64,000 bases of DNA. It comes from Haloarcula salinisoli (GTDB taxonomy: Archaea; Halobacteriota; Halobacteria; Halobacteriales; Haloarculaceae). Positions 33,961-43,190 of this stretch are shown here, in pieces; position 1 is the stretch's first letter; each line of letters opens with the position of its first letter. The position numbers were made by a program, and so were the translations under genes. Where the stretch lies: contig NZ_RKLQ01000004.1 in the NCBI RefSeq assembly GCF_019599405.1, positions 155,029 to 219,028 of the forward strand. Direction: 5' to 3'. Below the pieces are notes generated by a model. It was not told the origin of the DNA. It did not search any database and saw only the letters and a program-made list of their open reading frames with translations.

Positions 33961-35197
33961 ATGTACTACGCCTAACCGTCTCAAACCGTCCAACGCCCAC
34001 CGCGGGGAGTTGGACCGTCACCGAGACATTTGTAGGCAACTCTACAACCACACGCTCTACCGCCTCAACGAGTACCAAGACGAACACGGCGAACTGCCGT
34101 CCATGACCACCCTGCGGTCGGAGTTTCCCGACCTCAAGCAGTGGTGGGACGACCTCTCGGACGTGTACTCGAAGGTTCTCCAAACCGTCGTGGAACGTCT
34201 GTTCGACAACCTCAAAGGCCTCTCCGCGCTGAAAGAGAACGGCTACGGCGTCGGGCAACTCAAGTGGAAGCCGCCACGGGAGTTCCGCAGTTTCACGTAC
34301 AGTCAGTCTGGCTTCAAGCTCGACAAGAAGGGCGGTCAGACTGTGCTGTCACTCTCGAAACTCGCGAACATACCAATCCGGCTCCACCGAGCTATCCCCG
34401 ACAACGCCACACTCAAGCAGGTCACGCTCAAGAAGGAACCCACAGGTGAATGGTTCGCCACGTTCGGCGTCGCAATGGACTGCGAACCGCCCGAACCGCC
34501 TGAGAATCCCGAGAAATGCGTCGGCATCGACGTAGGGACACTCAAGTCCGCCCACGATACCGACGGCACGGCGGTCGGGTGCCAGCCTCTCCGACGAGCG
34601 TGACCGCTTGAAGCGCGAGCAACGGAAGCTCTCGCAGAAACAACATGGGTCGAACAACTACGAGAAGCAAAGACGGCGCGTAGCGGAGTGTCACGCCTAC
34701 CTTCGGCGCAAGCGCCGCGATTCTTGCACAAACTCTCGGTGTACTACGCTCGGGAATACGACCTCGTAACGGTTGAAGACCTGAACGTGAAGGGGATGAT
34801 GGAGTCATCGTCGAACAGCCGCAATACGGCGTCTGTCGCGTGGCGGACGTTCCTCTCGTTGCTCGAATACAAGTGTGAGCGCGAGGGGACGCACTTCGTC
34901 GCGGTCAACCCGAGAGGGACAACCAAGGAGTGCGCGTCCGGTGGTGTTTCGACGGAGAAAACACTGTGGGTCCGTGACCACTCCTGTCCTGCCTGCGCTT
35001 TCGAGGCGGACAGGGATGCGAACGCGGCGTGGAACATTCTTTCTCTCGGCCTTGAAGACATAGGAGTGGGATACTCCGAATCAACGCCTGTGAAGACTGC
35101 GCTCCCTACGGACATCAATTCGGTGTCTGCAAAGCGCGTCGTGGAAGCAGGAAGCCCTACCCTCAACGAGCGAACGGCCTCAGCCGTGAGCGAGTAG
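33961..35197 (+). pseudogene. tnpB: tnpB, RNA-guided nuclease, broken by at least three frameshifts
   Basis: ATG 33961 opens MYYA and stops at once because bases are missing before the YRLKPS part. Homology resumes in another frame (HRGELDRHRDICRQLYNH) up to GTAVG near 34580. It shifts again for SDERDRLKREQRKLSQ and again near 34715 before LHKLSVYYARE. RuvC residues are traceable (GIDVG, VEDLN, DRDANAAWN). The zinc-ribbon CASCG of the intact paralogue is CASGG here, an extra loss of one Cys. No complete protein can be made. Confidence 0.85.
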
Positions 35198-35207
35198 GGT
35201 AGTTCAC
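35157..35207 (+). ncRNA. Right-end hairpin of element 1, omega-RNA scaffold relic
   Basis: Outer stem CTACCCT (35157-35163) pairs with AGGGTAG (35196-35202). Inside is ACGGC-CTCA-GCCGT (35174-35187). The end is AGTTCAC. The same layout is at 55380-55437. In TnpB systems the 3' end of tnpB and the right end form the guide RNA, with the guide copied from flanking DNA. Confidence 0.5.
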
Positions 35208-35261
35208 ATTTTTTCGGATGGCTAAATTAAGTTAGTTGAGTGGCACTACACCAGATATCTC

Positions 35262-36035
35262 TCACGCTGGCCGAACAAGAGACGCGGCGGTCGCATTCGT
35301 CGTGAGCGTGTTATCCGCGGTAGTCTCGTTCAAGCGGCCCTGTTGCTCGGTAAGCCACGCGTCGTAGTCGGACTGGTTCATCACGACGACGGTGGCCTGC
35401 ATTTTGCTGTGACCCGGACCACAGAGTTCGGCACAGTAGAGGCGGTACGACCCGGTTTCGGTCGGTCTGGTCCGGGCAACTGTTTCCTGACTGGGGAAGA
35501 TGTCCTGTTTCACCCCAAACTGGGGTATATAAATGGCGTGTATCACCTCCGAGGAGGTCATGGTAAACCTGACGTCAATCCCCTTTGGGAGGACGAGTCG
35601 CTCACTGGTGGTGACACCAGTGTCCTCGTAGCTAAATTCCCAGCCGTATTGATAGGCCAGTACATCTATTTCGACCTCCTCGCCGGCGTCGGCCGTCGTA
35701 TCGGCCGCGGCCGGCGTAATATAGGGGTTGGTCATGACAAAAAATCCTGATATCCCGACGAACACCAGAATCGCACCGGTGGCGGCGGTCCACGTCACTT
35801 CGAGCGCGGGGTCGTCTATGGTTGGTCTGGGGTTGTCGTTGTTGTGGAACCGGTAGATGGCATAGACAAGCATCAGTTCGACGAACAGCGTCAGCGGTAG
35901 AGCGACGTACAGTAGCTGTTCGTTCAGCTCGTCGATGGCCGCCCGATTGACCGACTGGGCAGCCGCCGGTGAACTAAAAACTACCGCACCTATTGCAATA
36001 ACGAAGAGCCAGGATAGTCCACGAGTGAAACGCAT
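35262..36035 (-). CDS. coxB: Cytochrome c oxidase subunit II
   Basis: From ATG 36035 the protein has 257 residues with a signal peptide (MRFTRGLSWLFVIAIGAVVF) ending PAAAQ. Two membrane helices follow, then the CuA domain. The CuA ligands are in YRLYCAELCGPGHSKMQ (two Cys, His, Met) with the earlier His in EVIHAIYIPQFG. AYQYGWEFSY is the aromatic electron-entry region. It accepts electrons, probably from halocyanin rather than cytochrome c in haloarchaea. It is transcribed divergently from coxA, not as coxBA. TATA-like TTTTATAC lies at 36055-36062. Confidence 0.95.
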   Translation of the reverse strand: MRFTRGLSWLFVIAIGAVVFSSPAAAQSVNRAAIDELNEQLLYVALPLTLFVELMLVYAIYRFHNNDNPRPTIDDPALEVTWTAATGAILVFVGISGFFVMTNPYITPAAADTTADAGEEVEIDVLAYQYGWEFSYEDTGVTTSERLVLPKGIDVRFTMTSSEVIHAIYIPQFGVKQDIFPSQETVARTRPTETGSYRLYCAELCGPGHSKMQATVVVMNQSDYDAWLTEQQGRLNETTADNTLTTNATAASLVRPA

Positions 36036-36290
36036 CGATATCGCTTGTGTCGGGAGTATAAAATAGCTTTGCCAGTCAACCCAAATCACTATACCGCTAG
36101 ATACTGCCCGTCGTCGCGTAGTTTTATATCAATGGATCCGTGAGAATCCAATAATGCCCTCACCGACCAATGCGTACCGATGTAGTGTCTTATCGGTATC
36201 GTCGCTCATCAGAGCGCGGTTACCAGTAAACAGCTACAACGGTCCGTATGAAAAGCTGGCTACTGCGGCTCTACCAATGGCTTCCCGACG
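36036..36290. promoter_or_regulatory. Divergent coxB/coxA promoter region
   Basis: On the minus strand a TATA box (TTTTATA, near 36056-36062) serves coxB. On the plus strand TTTTATAT near 36121-36128 could serve coxA, but it would leave a leader of about 140 nt before ATG 36291. A 47-codon frame ends with an ATGA overlap at the coxA start. It does not look like a real protein, and its role is unclear. Confidence 0.45.
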
Positions 36291-38558
36291 ATGATGAACA
36301 GAGCTGTCATCGAAGGCTCAGCGCTGGGTATCCTTGCGATCGCTATTCTCACGCTCTGGCTGCGAGCCCGGTACAAGGCTCGTCCGACCAGCGACGGTGG
36401 CTACTTCACCCGTGAGGAACTTCAGTTCGAACTCAGCCGTCTCCAAGACGAGACGCTGCGCTGGCTGACGACGACAAACCACCGCGAAATCGGCATCCTC
36501 TACATCGCTTTCGGAACTGTCGCCGCTCTCTGGGGCGGGATGGACGCGATGATGCTGCGGACGGAACTTCTGACCCCACCAGCGGACATCTGGACGCCCG
36601 AGACGTACAATGCCCTCTTTACCACCCACGGACTGACGATGCTCATCTTCTTTGTCCTACCCGTTTTTTTCGGTATCGGGAACTACTTCCTCCCGCTTCT
36701 TATCGGAGCCGACGACATGGCGTTCCCGCGAGTCAACGCCATCGGCTTCTGGCTCCTCCCGCCCGCCCTGCTGATGGTCCGTTTCGGTCTCATCGTCCAG
36801 GTCGGTGGGCAAGTGTTGAGCCTCTTTCTGCCGGAGAAATCGATTCGCTTCTTCCTGACACTCCGGGAGGTGAGTGTCGGCTGGACACTGTACCCGCCAC
36901 TGTCGGTGGTGCAACCGAACCCCCAGATAGACCTCCTGTTGCTCGGCCTGCATCTGAGCGGTATCGCGACGACGGTGGGTGCCATTAATTTCATTGCAAC
37001 CATCATCTACGAACGTGCCGACGGTGTGACCTGGAGTAACCTTGATATTTTTTCGTGGAATATGATGGTAACCAGCAGTCTTGCCCTCTTCGCGTTCCCG
37101 CTGCTGGGGAGTGCCCTGCTAATGCTTCTGATGGACCGAAACCTCGGAACAACCTTCTTTGCGACAGAAGGCGGTGGTCCAATACTCTGGCAAAACCTGT
37201 TCTGGTTCTGGGGCCACCCCGAAGTATACATTCTCTTCCTGCCCGCGACAGGGCTGATGAGCCTCATCCTCCCGAAGTTCGTCGGCCGGAAACTGTTTGG
37301 CTACCAGTTCATCGTCTACTCCACGCTGGGGCTAGCCGTGATGTCCTTCGGCGTCTGGGCCCACCACATGTTCACCTCCGGCATTGACCCACGACTCAAA
37401 GCGTCATTCATGGCCATCTCTATCGCTATCGCCGTCCCGAGTGCTATCAAAGTGTTCAACTGGATAACGACGATGTGGGACGGCGACATACGCCTCTCTG
37501 CGCCCTTCATCCTGTGTGCCGGGGGTATCGGAACGTTCATAATCGGCGGTGTCACCGGGATTTTTCTCGCCGTTATTCCCATCGACATCCTGTATCACGG
37601 CACCTACTACGTCGTCGGCCACTTCCATCTCATCGTCGTCGGGATCATCCCAATGCTGATGATCGCCGCGAGCTACTACTGGTATCCCATCATGACCGGT
37701 CGCTGGTACGACAGGCGGCTGGCGAAGTTCCAGTCGGGGCTTCTCATCGTCGGCGCCTTCGTTACGTTCATGGTTCTACTCGTCATTGGCGGCATGGGAC
37801 TGCCGCGCAGGCAGGCCATCTACCCACCCGAGTACCAGTTCGCCCAGCAAATAGCCACTGTCGGCGCCTACGTCATCGGCCTGAGCGCGCTGATGTGGCT
37901 CTACAACATGCTGATATCTTACTGGCGCGGCGACGTGGTCCAGACGACCGACCCCTGGGAACTGAAGGCGACGAACCAGTTCACCCGTGAGTGGCAGTGG
38001 TTCGAGGACCGTATGGTCGAGAAGTACGACATGGAGCCGGCCCAGCCCGAAACCACCCGGCGGTCCTACGCGCCGGAACTTGAGCCGATAGGGCTGCTTG
38101 GCGGCGTCGGCAGCGTCGCACAGAACGTCTACCGGAACGCGTCACTGGCCGCTATCGCCGGCTTCGTCGGCACCTTCCTGATGACCGGCGGGATCGGAAC
38201 TGCAATCGTTATCGGCGTGCTCGACCCCTCGTCGTTCGGTGAGATCGCCGACCTAGTCGGTCTGGGGGAGAGTCCGCTCATCGGCGCGGGGCTGTTTCTG
38301 GTCGCTGGGACCGTCACCTGGCCGCTGGTTTTTCTGGCGTTCCAAGAGTATCTCCCCGGCCGCCGGATGTTCGAGACAGGGCTGGTGTTCGCGACGCTAG
38401 TCGCAACCGGCTTCTCGGTTGCCTTCTACACCGACCAGCAGGGGCTCGCATTCGTCGGCTATCTCACCTTCGTCTTCGTCGCTCACTGGGCATACGGAAT
38501 AGGGCTGGCTGTGACCTTCCAGTTCCTCCGGTCCAGACAAACTGACATGGGGGCCTGA
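36291..38558 (+). CDS. coxA: Cytochrome c oxidase subunit I with C-terminal extension
   Basis: The 755-residue protein has the haem-copper core. THGLTMLIFF gives a haem ligand. WGHPEVY gives CuB His and the cross-linked Tyr. VWAHHMF gives two CuB His. YHGTYYVVGHFHLI gives haem a3 and haem ligands. The proton-channel text FPRVNAIGFW and a Lys in the AIKVFNW helix are present. After the usual 12 helices (to about residue 560) there is a linker and four or five more helices, so subunit III-like helices or a haloarchaeal extension are fused. The oxidase is the only intact terminal oxidase in the window. Confidence 0.95.
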   Translation: MMNRAVIEGSALGILAIAILTLWLRARYKARPTSDGGYFTREELQFELSRLQDETLRWLTTTNHREIGILYIAFGTVAALWGGMDAMMLRTELLTPPADIWTPETYNALFTTHGLTMLIFFVLPVFFGIGNYFLPLLIGADDMAFPRVNAIGFWLLPPALLMVRFGLIVQVGGQVLSLFLPEKSIRFFLTLREVSVGWTLYPPLSVVQPNPQIDLLLLGLHLSGIATTVGAINFIATIIYERADGVTWSNLDIFSWNMMVTSSLALFAFPLLGSALLMLLMDRNLGTTFFATEGGGPILWQNLFWFWGHPEVYILFLPATGLMSLILPKFVGRKLFGYQFIVYSTLGLAVMSFGVWAHHMFTSGIDPRLKASFMAISIAIAVPSAIKVFNWITTMWDGDIRLSAPFILCAGGIGTFIIGGVTGIFLAVIPIDILYHGTYYVVGHFHLIVVGIIPMLMIAASYYWYPIMTGRWYDRRLAKFQSGLLIVGAFVTFMVLLVIGGMGLPRRQAIYPPEYQFAQQIATVGAYVIGLSALMWLYNMLISYWRGDVVQTTDPWELKATNQFTREWQWFEDRMVEKYDMEPAQPETTRRSYAPELEPIGLLGGVGSVAQNVYRNASLAAIAGFVGTFLMTGGIGTAIVIGVLDPSSFGEIADLVGLGESPLIGAGLFLVAGTVTWPLVFLAFQEYLPGRRMFETGLVFATLVATGFSVAFYTDQQGLAFVGYLTFVFVAHWAYGIGLAVTFQFLRSRQTDMGA

Positions 38559-38633
38559 TACTCAAAGAGATACGCTCTTCAGTAGACTGGCGGAACCAGG
38601 AGCATTAGTGCCTCTGGCCCGGCAAAAACGGGT

Positions 38634-39716
38634 ATGCATGAAGACCGTCCTGCCTTCGGCCAGAGGCTATCGGAACTTGCGGAACTTGGGGTAATAGAAT
38701 TTCGGGCCGAGCCGCTCGACGCCATCGTCGAGCGGCGTCTCAAAACGATCTGGGAAGAACGCTCCTGTCCACACTGCGGCGCAGACAGCCTCCACGCTCT
38801 CAACGGCTCTGACCGTATCTGGTGTGGCCGCTGTGACTGGAAAACCACGTACACGCGAGGGACACCCTTCTACGATTCGGAACTCACCCCAGGTGAGTTC
38901 CTCATCGCCTTCATCCTCTACGCTGACACACTGCTCAGCATTACCCAAATCGCTGAACTCCTCTCACCGTGTTACACGACGCTTCACGACCAGCTCAGAG
39001 AGTTTGAGACCGCGTTCTGTCAGGGATTTCCGACTGTCTGGGAGCGCGTCTCCCAGACAGTCGATGGGCCAACACAGGTCGATGAAACACAGCAGGTGTG
39101 TTCGGGCTTCAAAGGCCAAGATCCGCCGCGGGAGGGACTCGACCGCGGCGGGTCGCCCGAGGGTGGACGTACCCGCTGGACAGGGGATCAGGGTGACGAA
39201 CTGACGCTCGTCGCGGCCTGCCGCGACGTGCTTCGCGTGGTCTCAGCTCAGGAAGGAAGCGACTATGAAGATGACCTTGGGCCAGTTATCGAGGAAGCGA
39301 CTATGAAGATGACCTTGGGCCAGTTATCGAGGAAGCGACTATGAAGATGACCTTGGGCCAGTTATCGAGGAAGCGACTATGAAGATGACCTTGGGCCAGT
39401 TATCGAGGAAGCGGACGACCTCTCCCAGCCGCTGGGAGAGGTCTGGACCGATGGACTGCCAGCTTACCGAGGGATGGAGCATGATCACCGATACGTTGTC
39501 CACGACGAGAGGTACGTCTCCGACGAAGGCGTCCACACGAACCAGGTAGAGTGTCTCTGGTCACTGCTCCGTCCGTGGTTGGCGAAGTTCCGCGGCCTGT
39601 CCAAGCAGGGCTTGGAGCAGGCCGCTCGGACCTACGGCTTCCTCCGGTCACTGAACCTTACTGGGGCACCGATCCACGGTCTCGTAGATTGCATCGCCGT
39701 CAATGTACTCCGCTAG
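38634..39716 (+). pseudogene. IS1595 transposase disrupted by a tandem repeat
   Basis: Starting at ATG 38634, a zinc-binding domain (CPHCGADSL...WCGRCDWKTTY) and a DDE core are recognisable: TQVDETQQ (Asp), WTDGLPAY (Asp) and HTNQVECLWSLLRPWL (Asn/Glu). Between them a 38-bp unit is repeated four times (39255-39406). The extra 114 bp keep the outer frame, but the second and third units are read in other frames and introduce TGA at 39342-39344. The rest (39474-39716) is in the original frame. One copy of the unit would restore the full protein. Confidence 0.85.
39255..39406 (+). repeat. Four tandem copies of a 38-bp unit
   Basis: Units begin GGAAGCGACTATGAAGATGA at 39255, 39293, 39331 and 39369 and are identical over 38 bp, with a short partial fifth start. 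Since 38 is not a multiple of three, each unit shifts the frame. The unit is normal transposase coding sequence in its first copy (SDYEDDLGPVIEE). Confidence 0.95.
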
Positions 39717-39740
39717 TTCCGCCAGTCTACCGAAGAGCGG

Positions 39741-40412
39741 GTGTTGTTGACGCCGTGTGTCGATTACGTCATCACGTTCACCGAACTCGCAGGCGGTGAC
39801 GCCGAGCAGATTACTGCCGCGACTCCGGCGCTGATGCTCATCCAGTTGTTGTTGCTCCCGCTGTATCTCTGGCTGTTCATGGGCCAGCAGGTGGCCGAAT
39901 TCATCGAGGCAGGGCCGTTCATCGAGGCGTTCGTCGTCATTATCGCGCTGCCGCTGACGCTCGCATGGGCGACTGAATACTGGGCTGACCGGTCCGAGCG
40001 CGGCGCTCAGTGGCAGAACACGATGGGCTGGTTTCCGGTTCCGATGATGGGGGCAACACTGTTTGTCGTGATCGCCTCCCAACTGCCGCGCGTCCAGGAT
40101 TCAATCGGACAGATCGTGTCGGTCGTCCCGATATATGTTGCGTTTCTGGTCATTATGCCGTTGCTCGGTCGGTTAGTGGCTGGAGTGCTCGGGATGGGAG
40201 CTGGCGAGAGCCGGGCCCTCGTGTTCACCTCTGTCACACGGAACTCGCTTGTCATTCTTCGGCTGGCGCTCGCGCTGCCATCGGGCTATGGGCTCGCACC
40301 AGCGGTGGTCGTTACTCAGACGCTCGTCGAGCTGACGGGTATGGTGGTCCTCACGCGAGTCGTCCCGGCGTGGTTGGTACCGGAAACCCCCCAATCAGCC
40401 CCTTTAGTGTGA
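39741..40412 (+). pseudogene. Arsenite permease (ACR3/BASS type), N-terminus lost
   Basis: The remaining 223 residues contain about seven helices. The LLTPCVDYVITFTELAGGD start corresponds to the middle of an ACR3-like or bile-acid-symporter-like permease, with the conserved Cys that follows a Pro in ACR3. It continues to LVELTGMVVLTRVVPAWL. The first four or so helices are absent, replaced by the IS1595 end. In-frame GTG/TTG codons exist at the start, but an active transporter is unlikely. Confidence 0.72.
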
Positions 40413-40514
40413 TGTTGGATGAATCGATAGTGGTTGATGTATCAACTGCGAGGTCACTCGGGATGAACCACTTCCCTCGGCGTACTCATACATCCAGCCC
40501 CTGCTTGAGCTCGC

Positions 40515-40551
40515 TGTCCCATTAGGTGGGAATCCGCCTGAGAGTTTTATT
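40515..40551 (+). promoter_or_regulatory. 24-bp motif match and TATA-like box
   Basis: TGTCCC-N7-GGGA-AT-CCGCC at 40515-40538 is a full match to the halocyanin motif. GTTTTATTT follows at 40543-40551. It leads to ATG 40574, 35 nt from the motif, but that frame is only 18 codons. The next real gene begins at 40768. The promoter may be orphaned by a rearrangement or may make a long leader for the 40768 gene. Confidence 0.5.
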
Positions 40552-40767
40552 TGGTACCACTATATCTCCCGAACATGTCCAAAGTCGGATGTAGCCAAGA
40601 CGAATCCAACACTACACAGGGGACTATCTAACGCGACACATGACGACCAAACTGTTGGGCCAAAGTACCGCTGTAAAAAATAATAGACTGCGTGAAACAC
40701 TCGAATCTTTTTGCTGTGAGATATGCACGTTTCGATTGATGAGTCCCAGTAGAATATATCAACACCA

Positions 40768-42150
40768 ATGATGAGAGAAAACCAGCAACGGATTACGCAA
40801 CTAACTGTGAGCGTCCTGCTCTTAATTCTTGCAGCTGGGACAGTCTCTGCTCACGGAGCAAGTCTCTCAAGTGGTTCACGTGAACCCATACGCGTTCCGA
40901 CATGGCTGTTTCTGAGTACGGGCGGAGCGGCAGTCGGGGCATCTTTTTTGTTAGCCTCCTTTGTGACAGATAGACAATTTATCAGACAGCTCCATCAGTG
41001 GGGCTTCCCGATTCATGCTGAGAACAGTCACGTGGCTGTTACTGCGGGTCGTGTACTCGGGTTGGTGGGCTATGTTACTGTCCTGGTCATCGGATTCATC
41101 GGTCCCTCCACGCCACAAACCAATGCGGCGATACTTCTTGTGTGGGTTGGCTGGTGGGCGGGACTAGCGATGACAAGCTATCTGGTTGGGAACACTTGGC
41201 AGACTCTCAACCCACTTTCTACCATCGCACTGGTGCTGCCCTCGCTAAATCGACGCTATCCCGACTCGTACGGGGCATGGCCTAGCGTAATTGGACTCTT
41301 GGCGTTAATCTGGATCGAGGTCATAAGTCCATTAGCTGCTGACCCACAATTACTCGCTACCGCTGTGGTCGCGTACAGCGTAGTGACCCTGTTTGGTGTC
41401 GGTATTTTTGGACGGGACACGTGGTTTGACAAGGCGGATCCCGTAGAGAGAGTATTCCGCTACTACGGTCGTGTGGCACCCATCGGAAAAACTGGACGGA
41501 AAATTAAATTTCGGTTGTTCGGTATGGACCTTTCCGTTCCCCGTTTGGTAGACGATTTCGATGAAGTCGTATTTATTATAGCGTTGCTGTGGGGGACAAC
41601 CTTCGACGGATTCGTTACGACACCTGGGTGGCGTACCCTGACGGAACCTCTTGTCGCAGGCGGTTTCCCTCCACAAGTACTGTATCCGGTAGCGCTCCTC
41701 GCTGGCTTTGGCCTCTTCTTTGGAATCTACCTTATCGCGGTTGAACTCAGTCGACGAACTGCAGAGACCTATCTCCAGTCACGCATGGTGGCAGTTCAGT
41801 TTGCTCCACCATTGCTTGCAATTGCTGCTGGGTATCACTTCGCTCACTATCTCGGGTATTTTCTTGAACTCGCACCAGCTCTCTGGTTGGCACTCCTCTC
41901 ACCGTTTTCAGATCCCGGCACAGTCCCAGTATATCAACCGCCAAGTTGGTTCGGTGGAGTTGGTATTGCGGCCGTGGTTATTGGCCATCTAGTTGCTATC
42001 TGGGTCGCACATGCGGCGGCCTATGACCTGTTCCCCAGTCGGATTCAGGCGATCAGGTCACAGTATCCGTTTATCGCGGTGATGGTGTTCTACACGATGA
42101 CCAGTCTGTGGGTCATCACTCGCCCCGAGGTGGCACTTCCATACATATGA
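40768..42150 (+). CDS. Membrane protein of the type annotated 'fenitrothion hydrolase'
   Basis: A 460-residue protein with a signal peptide ending TVSAHG, then about 11-12 helices. The opening AHGASLSSGSREPIRVPTWLF and the later layout (YPDSYGAWPSVIGLLALIWIEV, FGRDTWFDKADPVERVFRYYGRVAPIG, GYHFAHYLGYF) match a family of bacterial and archaeal membrane proteins labelled fenitrothion hydrolase. That name rests on one old report and is probably misleading. Its real role is unknown. The mature N-terminal His is shared in style with the CTCGCCGP proteins. The stop overlaps the next start by ATGA. Confidence 0.7.
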   Translation: MMRENQQRITQLTVSVLLLILAAGTVSAHGASLSSGSREPIRVPTWLFLSTGGAAVGASFLLASFVTDRQFIRQLHQWGFPIHAENSHVAVTAGRVLGLVGYVTVLVIGFIGPSTPQTNAAILLVWVGWWAGLAMTSYLVGNTWQTLNPLSTIALVLPSLNRRYPDSYGAWPSVIGLLALIWIEVISPLAADPQLLATAVVAYSVVTLFGVGIFGRDTWFDKADPVERVFRYYGRVAPIGKTGRKIKFRLFGMDLSVPRLVDDFDEVVFIIALLWGTTFDGFVTTPGWRTLTEPLVAGGFPPQVLYPVALLAGFGLFFGIYLIAVELSRRTAETYLQSRMVAVQFAPPLLAIAAGYHFAHYLGYFLELAPALWLALLSPFSDPGTVPVYQPPSWFGGVGIAAVVIGHLVAIWVAHAAAYDLFPSRIQAIRSQYPFIAVMVFYTMTSLWVITRPEVALPYI

Positions 42151-42407
42151 GCAATCACGAATATACAATTGGAAAGGACCAATCGCCCCATGTGTGTGAG
42201 TACTGCGGTCGTCCTTTCAGCCAGCAAGAGTGGCTAGACTTACACCGGGGGCTAGAGCATCCTAACGAATTATCTGAGGAGCATATTTCAGCGTTTCAGA
42301 CAGCGTACGAGGCAGAGGAAGGAGAACTCGGACGATTCCGCCTCCGAGCTCTTGGTGTGCTTATACTGCTGTATTTTTGCTTGCTCATGATTTACGCGCT
42401 TGTCTGA
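42147..42407 (+). CDS. C2H2 zinc-finger protein with a membrane helix
   Basis: The ATG at 42147 overlaps the previous stop (ATGA), indicating translational coupling. The 86-residue protein has one classical finger, CEYCGRPFSQQEWLDLHRGLEH, seen as C-x2-C and H-x4-H, an acidic linker, and a C-terminal helix (VLILLYFCLLMIYALV). Tight coupling suggests it works with the 40768 membrane protein, perhaps as its cytosolic adaptor or metal sensor. It is a recurrent haloarchaeal architecture of unknown function. Confidence 0.7.
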   Translation: MSNHEYTIGKDQSPHVCEYCGRPFSQQEWLDLHRGLEHPNELSEEHISAFQTAYEAEEGELGRFRLRALGVLILLYFCLLMIYALV

Positions 42408-42446
42408 CCTGATACATACGACAGAACCCTCTAAAACGACAATACA

Positions 42447-43046
42447 ATGAAACTGACTCGACGACGACTGATACAGACGGCCAGCGCCTCAATTACAGGA
42501 CTGATCGCTGGATGTGCAAGTCGAACAACCGATACGCAACGCTCATTTAATATCTCGAGTCCTGCCATGGAAAACGGGGGGACACTCCCAGCCCGGTACA
42601 CGTGTGATGGGGCTGGAGAGTCACCCCCGTTCGAGATACGGAATCACCCGGATCCGACAGCGGCACTGGCGATTACCGGAGAGTACGACCGTGGGCCGAT
42701 AAATGAGCCAGTGTTCTGGTCGATATGGAATATCCCTCCTGAGCGGACCACGATCCCCGCCGGTATACCGCGGACACCGACTGTAGAGACACTGGGTGGT
42801 GCTCCTCAGGGTCGACAGCGTGGCGGTGAAGTAGGATACAAAGCACCGTGTCCACCGCCCGGCCAACCGTACGAGCACCGATTCCAACTCTATGCACTCG
42901 GTGAGATATTGGATATCGAGGCGGGCACGAAACATGACGACGCCGTCGAAGCGATCGGTAGTTCTGTCCTTGCCAGTGCTCGACTAACTGTAACTTTGCA
43001 GCGGTCCGAGAGGACGTCTGAGCGAACGACCCAACCGATGGAATAG
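42447..43046 (+). CDS. YbhB/YbcL-type PEBP lipoprotein
   Basis: The 199-residue precursor has a Tat-like start (MKLTRRRLIQTASASITG) and a lipobox (LIAGC). The remainder is a phosphatidylethanolamine-binding-protein fold of the bacterial/archaeal Raf-kinase-inhibitor-like group. Signatures are ARYTCDGAGESPPFE, FWSIWNIPP and GYKAPCPPPGQPYEHRFQLY. The ligand is unknown. It is preceded by the C2H2 membrane gene on the same strand, 39 nt away. Confidence 0.87.
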   Translation: MKLTRRRLIQTASASITGLIAGCASRTTDTQRSFNISSPAMENGGTLPARYTCDGAGESPPFEIRNHPDPTAALAITGEYDRGPINEPVFWSIWNIPPERTTIPAGIPRTPTVETLGGAPQGRQRGGEVGYKAPCPPPGQPYEHRFQLYALGEILDIEAGTKHDDAVEAIGSSVLASARLTVTLQRSERTSERTTQPME

Positions 43047-43190
43047 CGACGGAGAACACGGAATCTCGAAAACGAGATCTTATCGATGGCCGTATTATTA
43101 ACTTAGGCGCATATTGTTAATAGTACCTATTGTCATATGCGGCTTTTATAACAGCTAGTTTAATAAAATACGATTGTCTAGAATTCGCTA

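Larger units (their letters stand above)
33682..35207 (+). mobile_element. IS200/IS605-type element (IS1341 group), tnpB decayed
   Basis: The left end carries a hairpin-forming CCCCCTTCCTC...GGAAGGGGATACAGCGCCG. A small ribbon-helix-helix gene, a broken tnpB and the right-end hairpin ending AGTTCAC at 35207 follow. No tnpA is present. The ends align with the intact element at 53889-55437. The exact left end is inferred: CTAAC lies just before it here and TTAAC before the other, a plausible target-adjacent motif. Confidence 0.65.
38573..39739 (+). mobile_element. IS1595-family insertion sequence
   Basis: Imperfect terminal inverted repeats of about 27 bp face each other: CGCTCTTCaGTAGACTGGCG from 38573 and its complement ending at 39739, continuing GGAACyAG. 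The element is 1167 bp with one transposase frame. No clear target duplication is seen. It lies directly after coxA and cuts off the N-terminus of the arsenite-permease gene that follows. Confidence 0.8.

Noticed and set aside
36152..36294. Plus-strand frame overlapping the coxA start by ATGA
   Set aside because: The composition (many Ser, Arg, Leu without pattern) does not look like a protein. The overlap could be chance in the GATGATGA repeat.
39255..39406. Short CRISPR-like array
   Set aside because: The four units are contiguous identical 38-bp repeats with no spacers, and they are transposase coding sequence. No cas genes or leader are present anywhere in the window.
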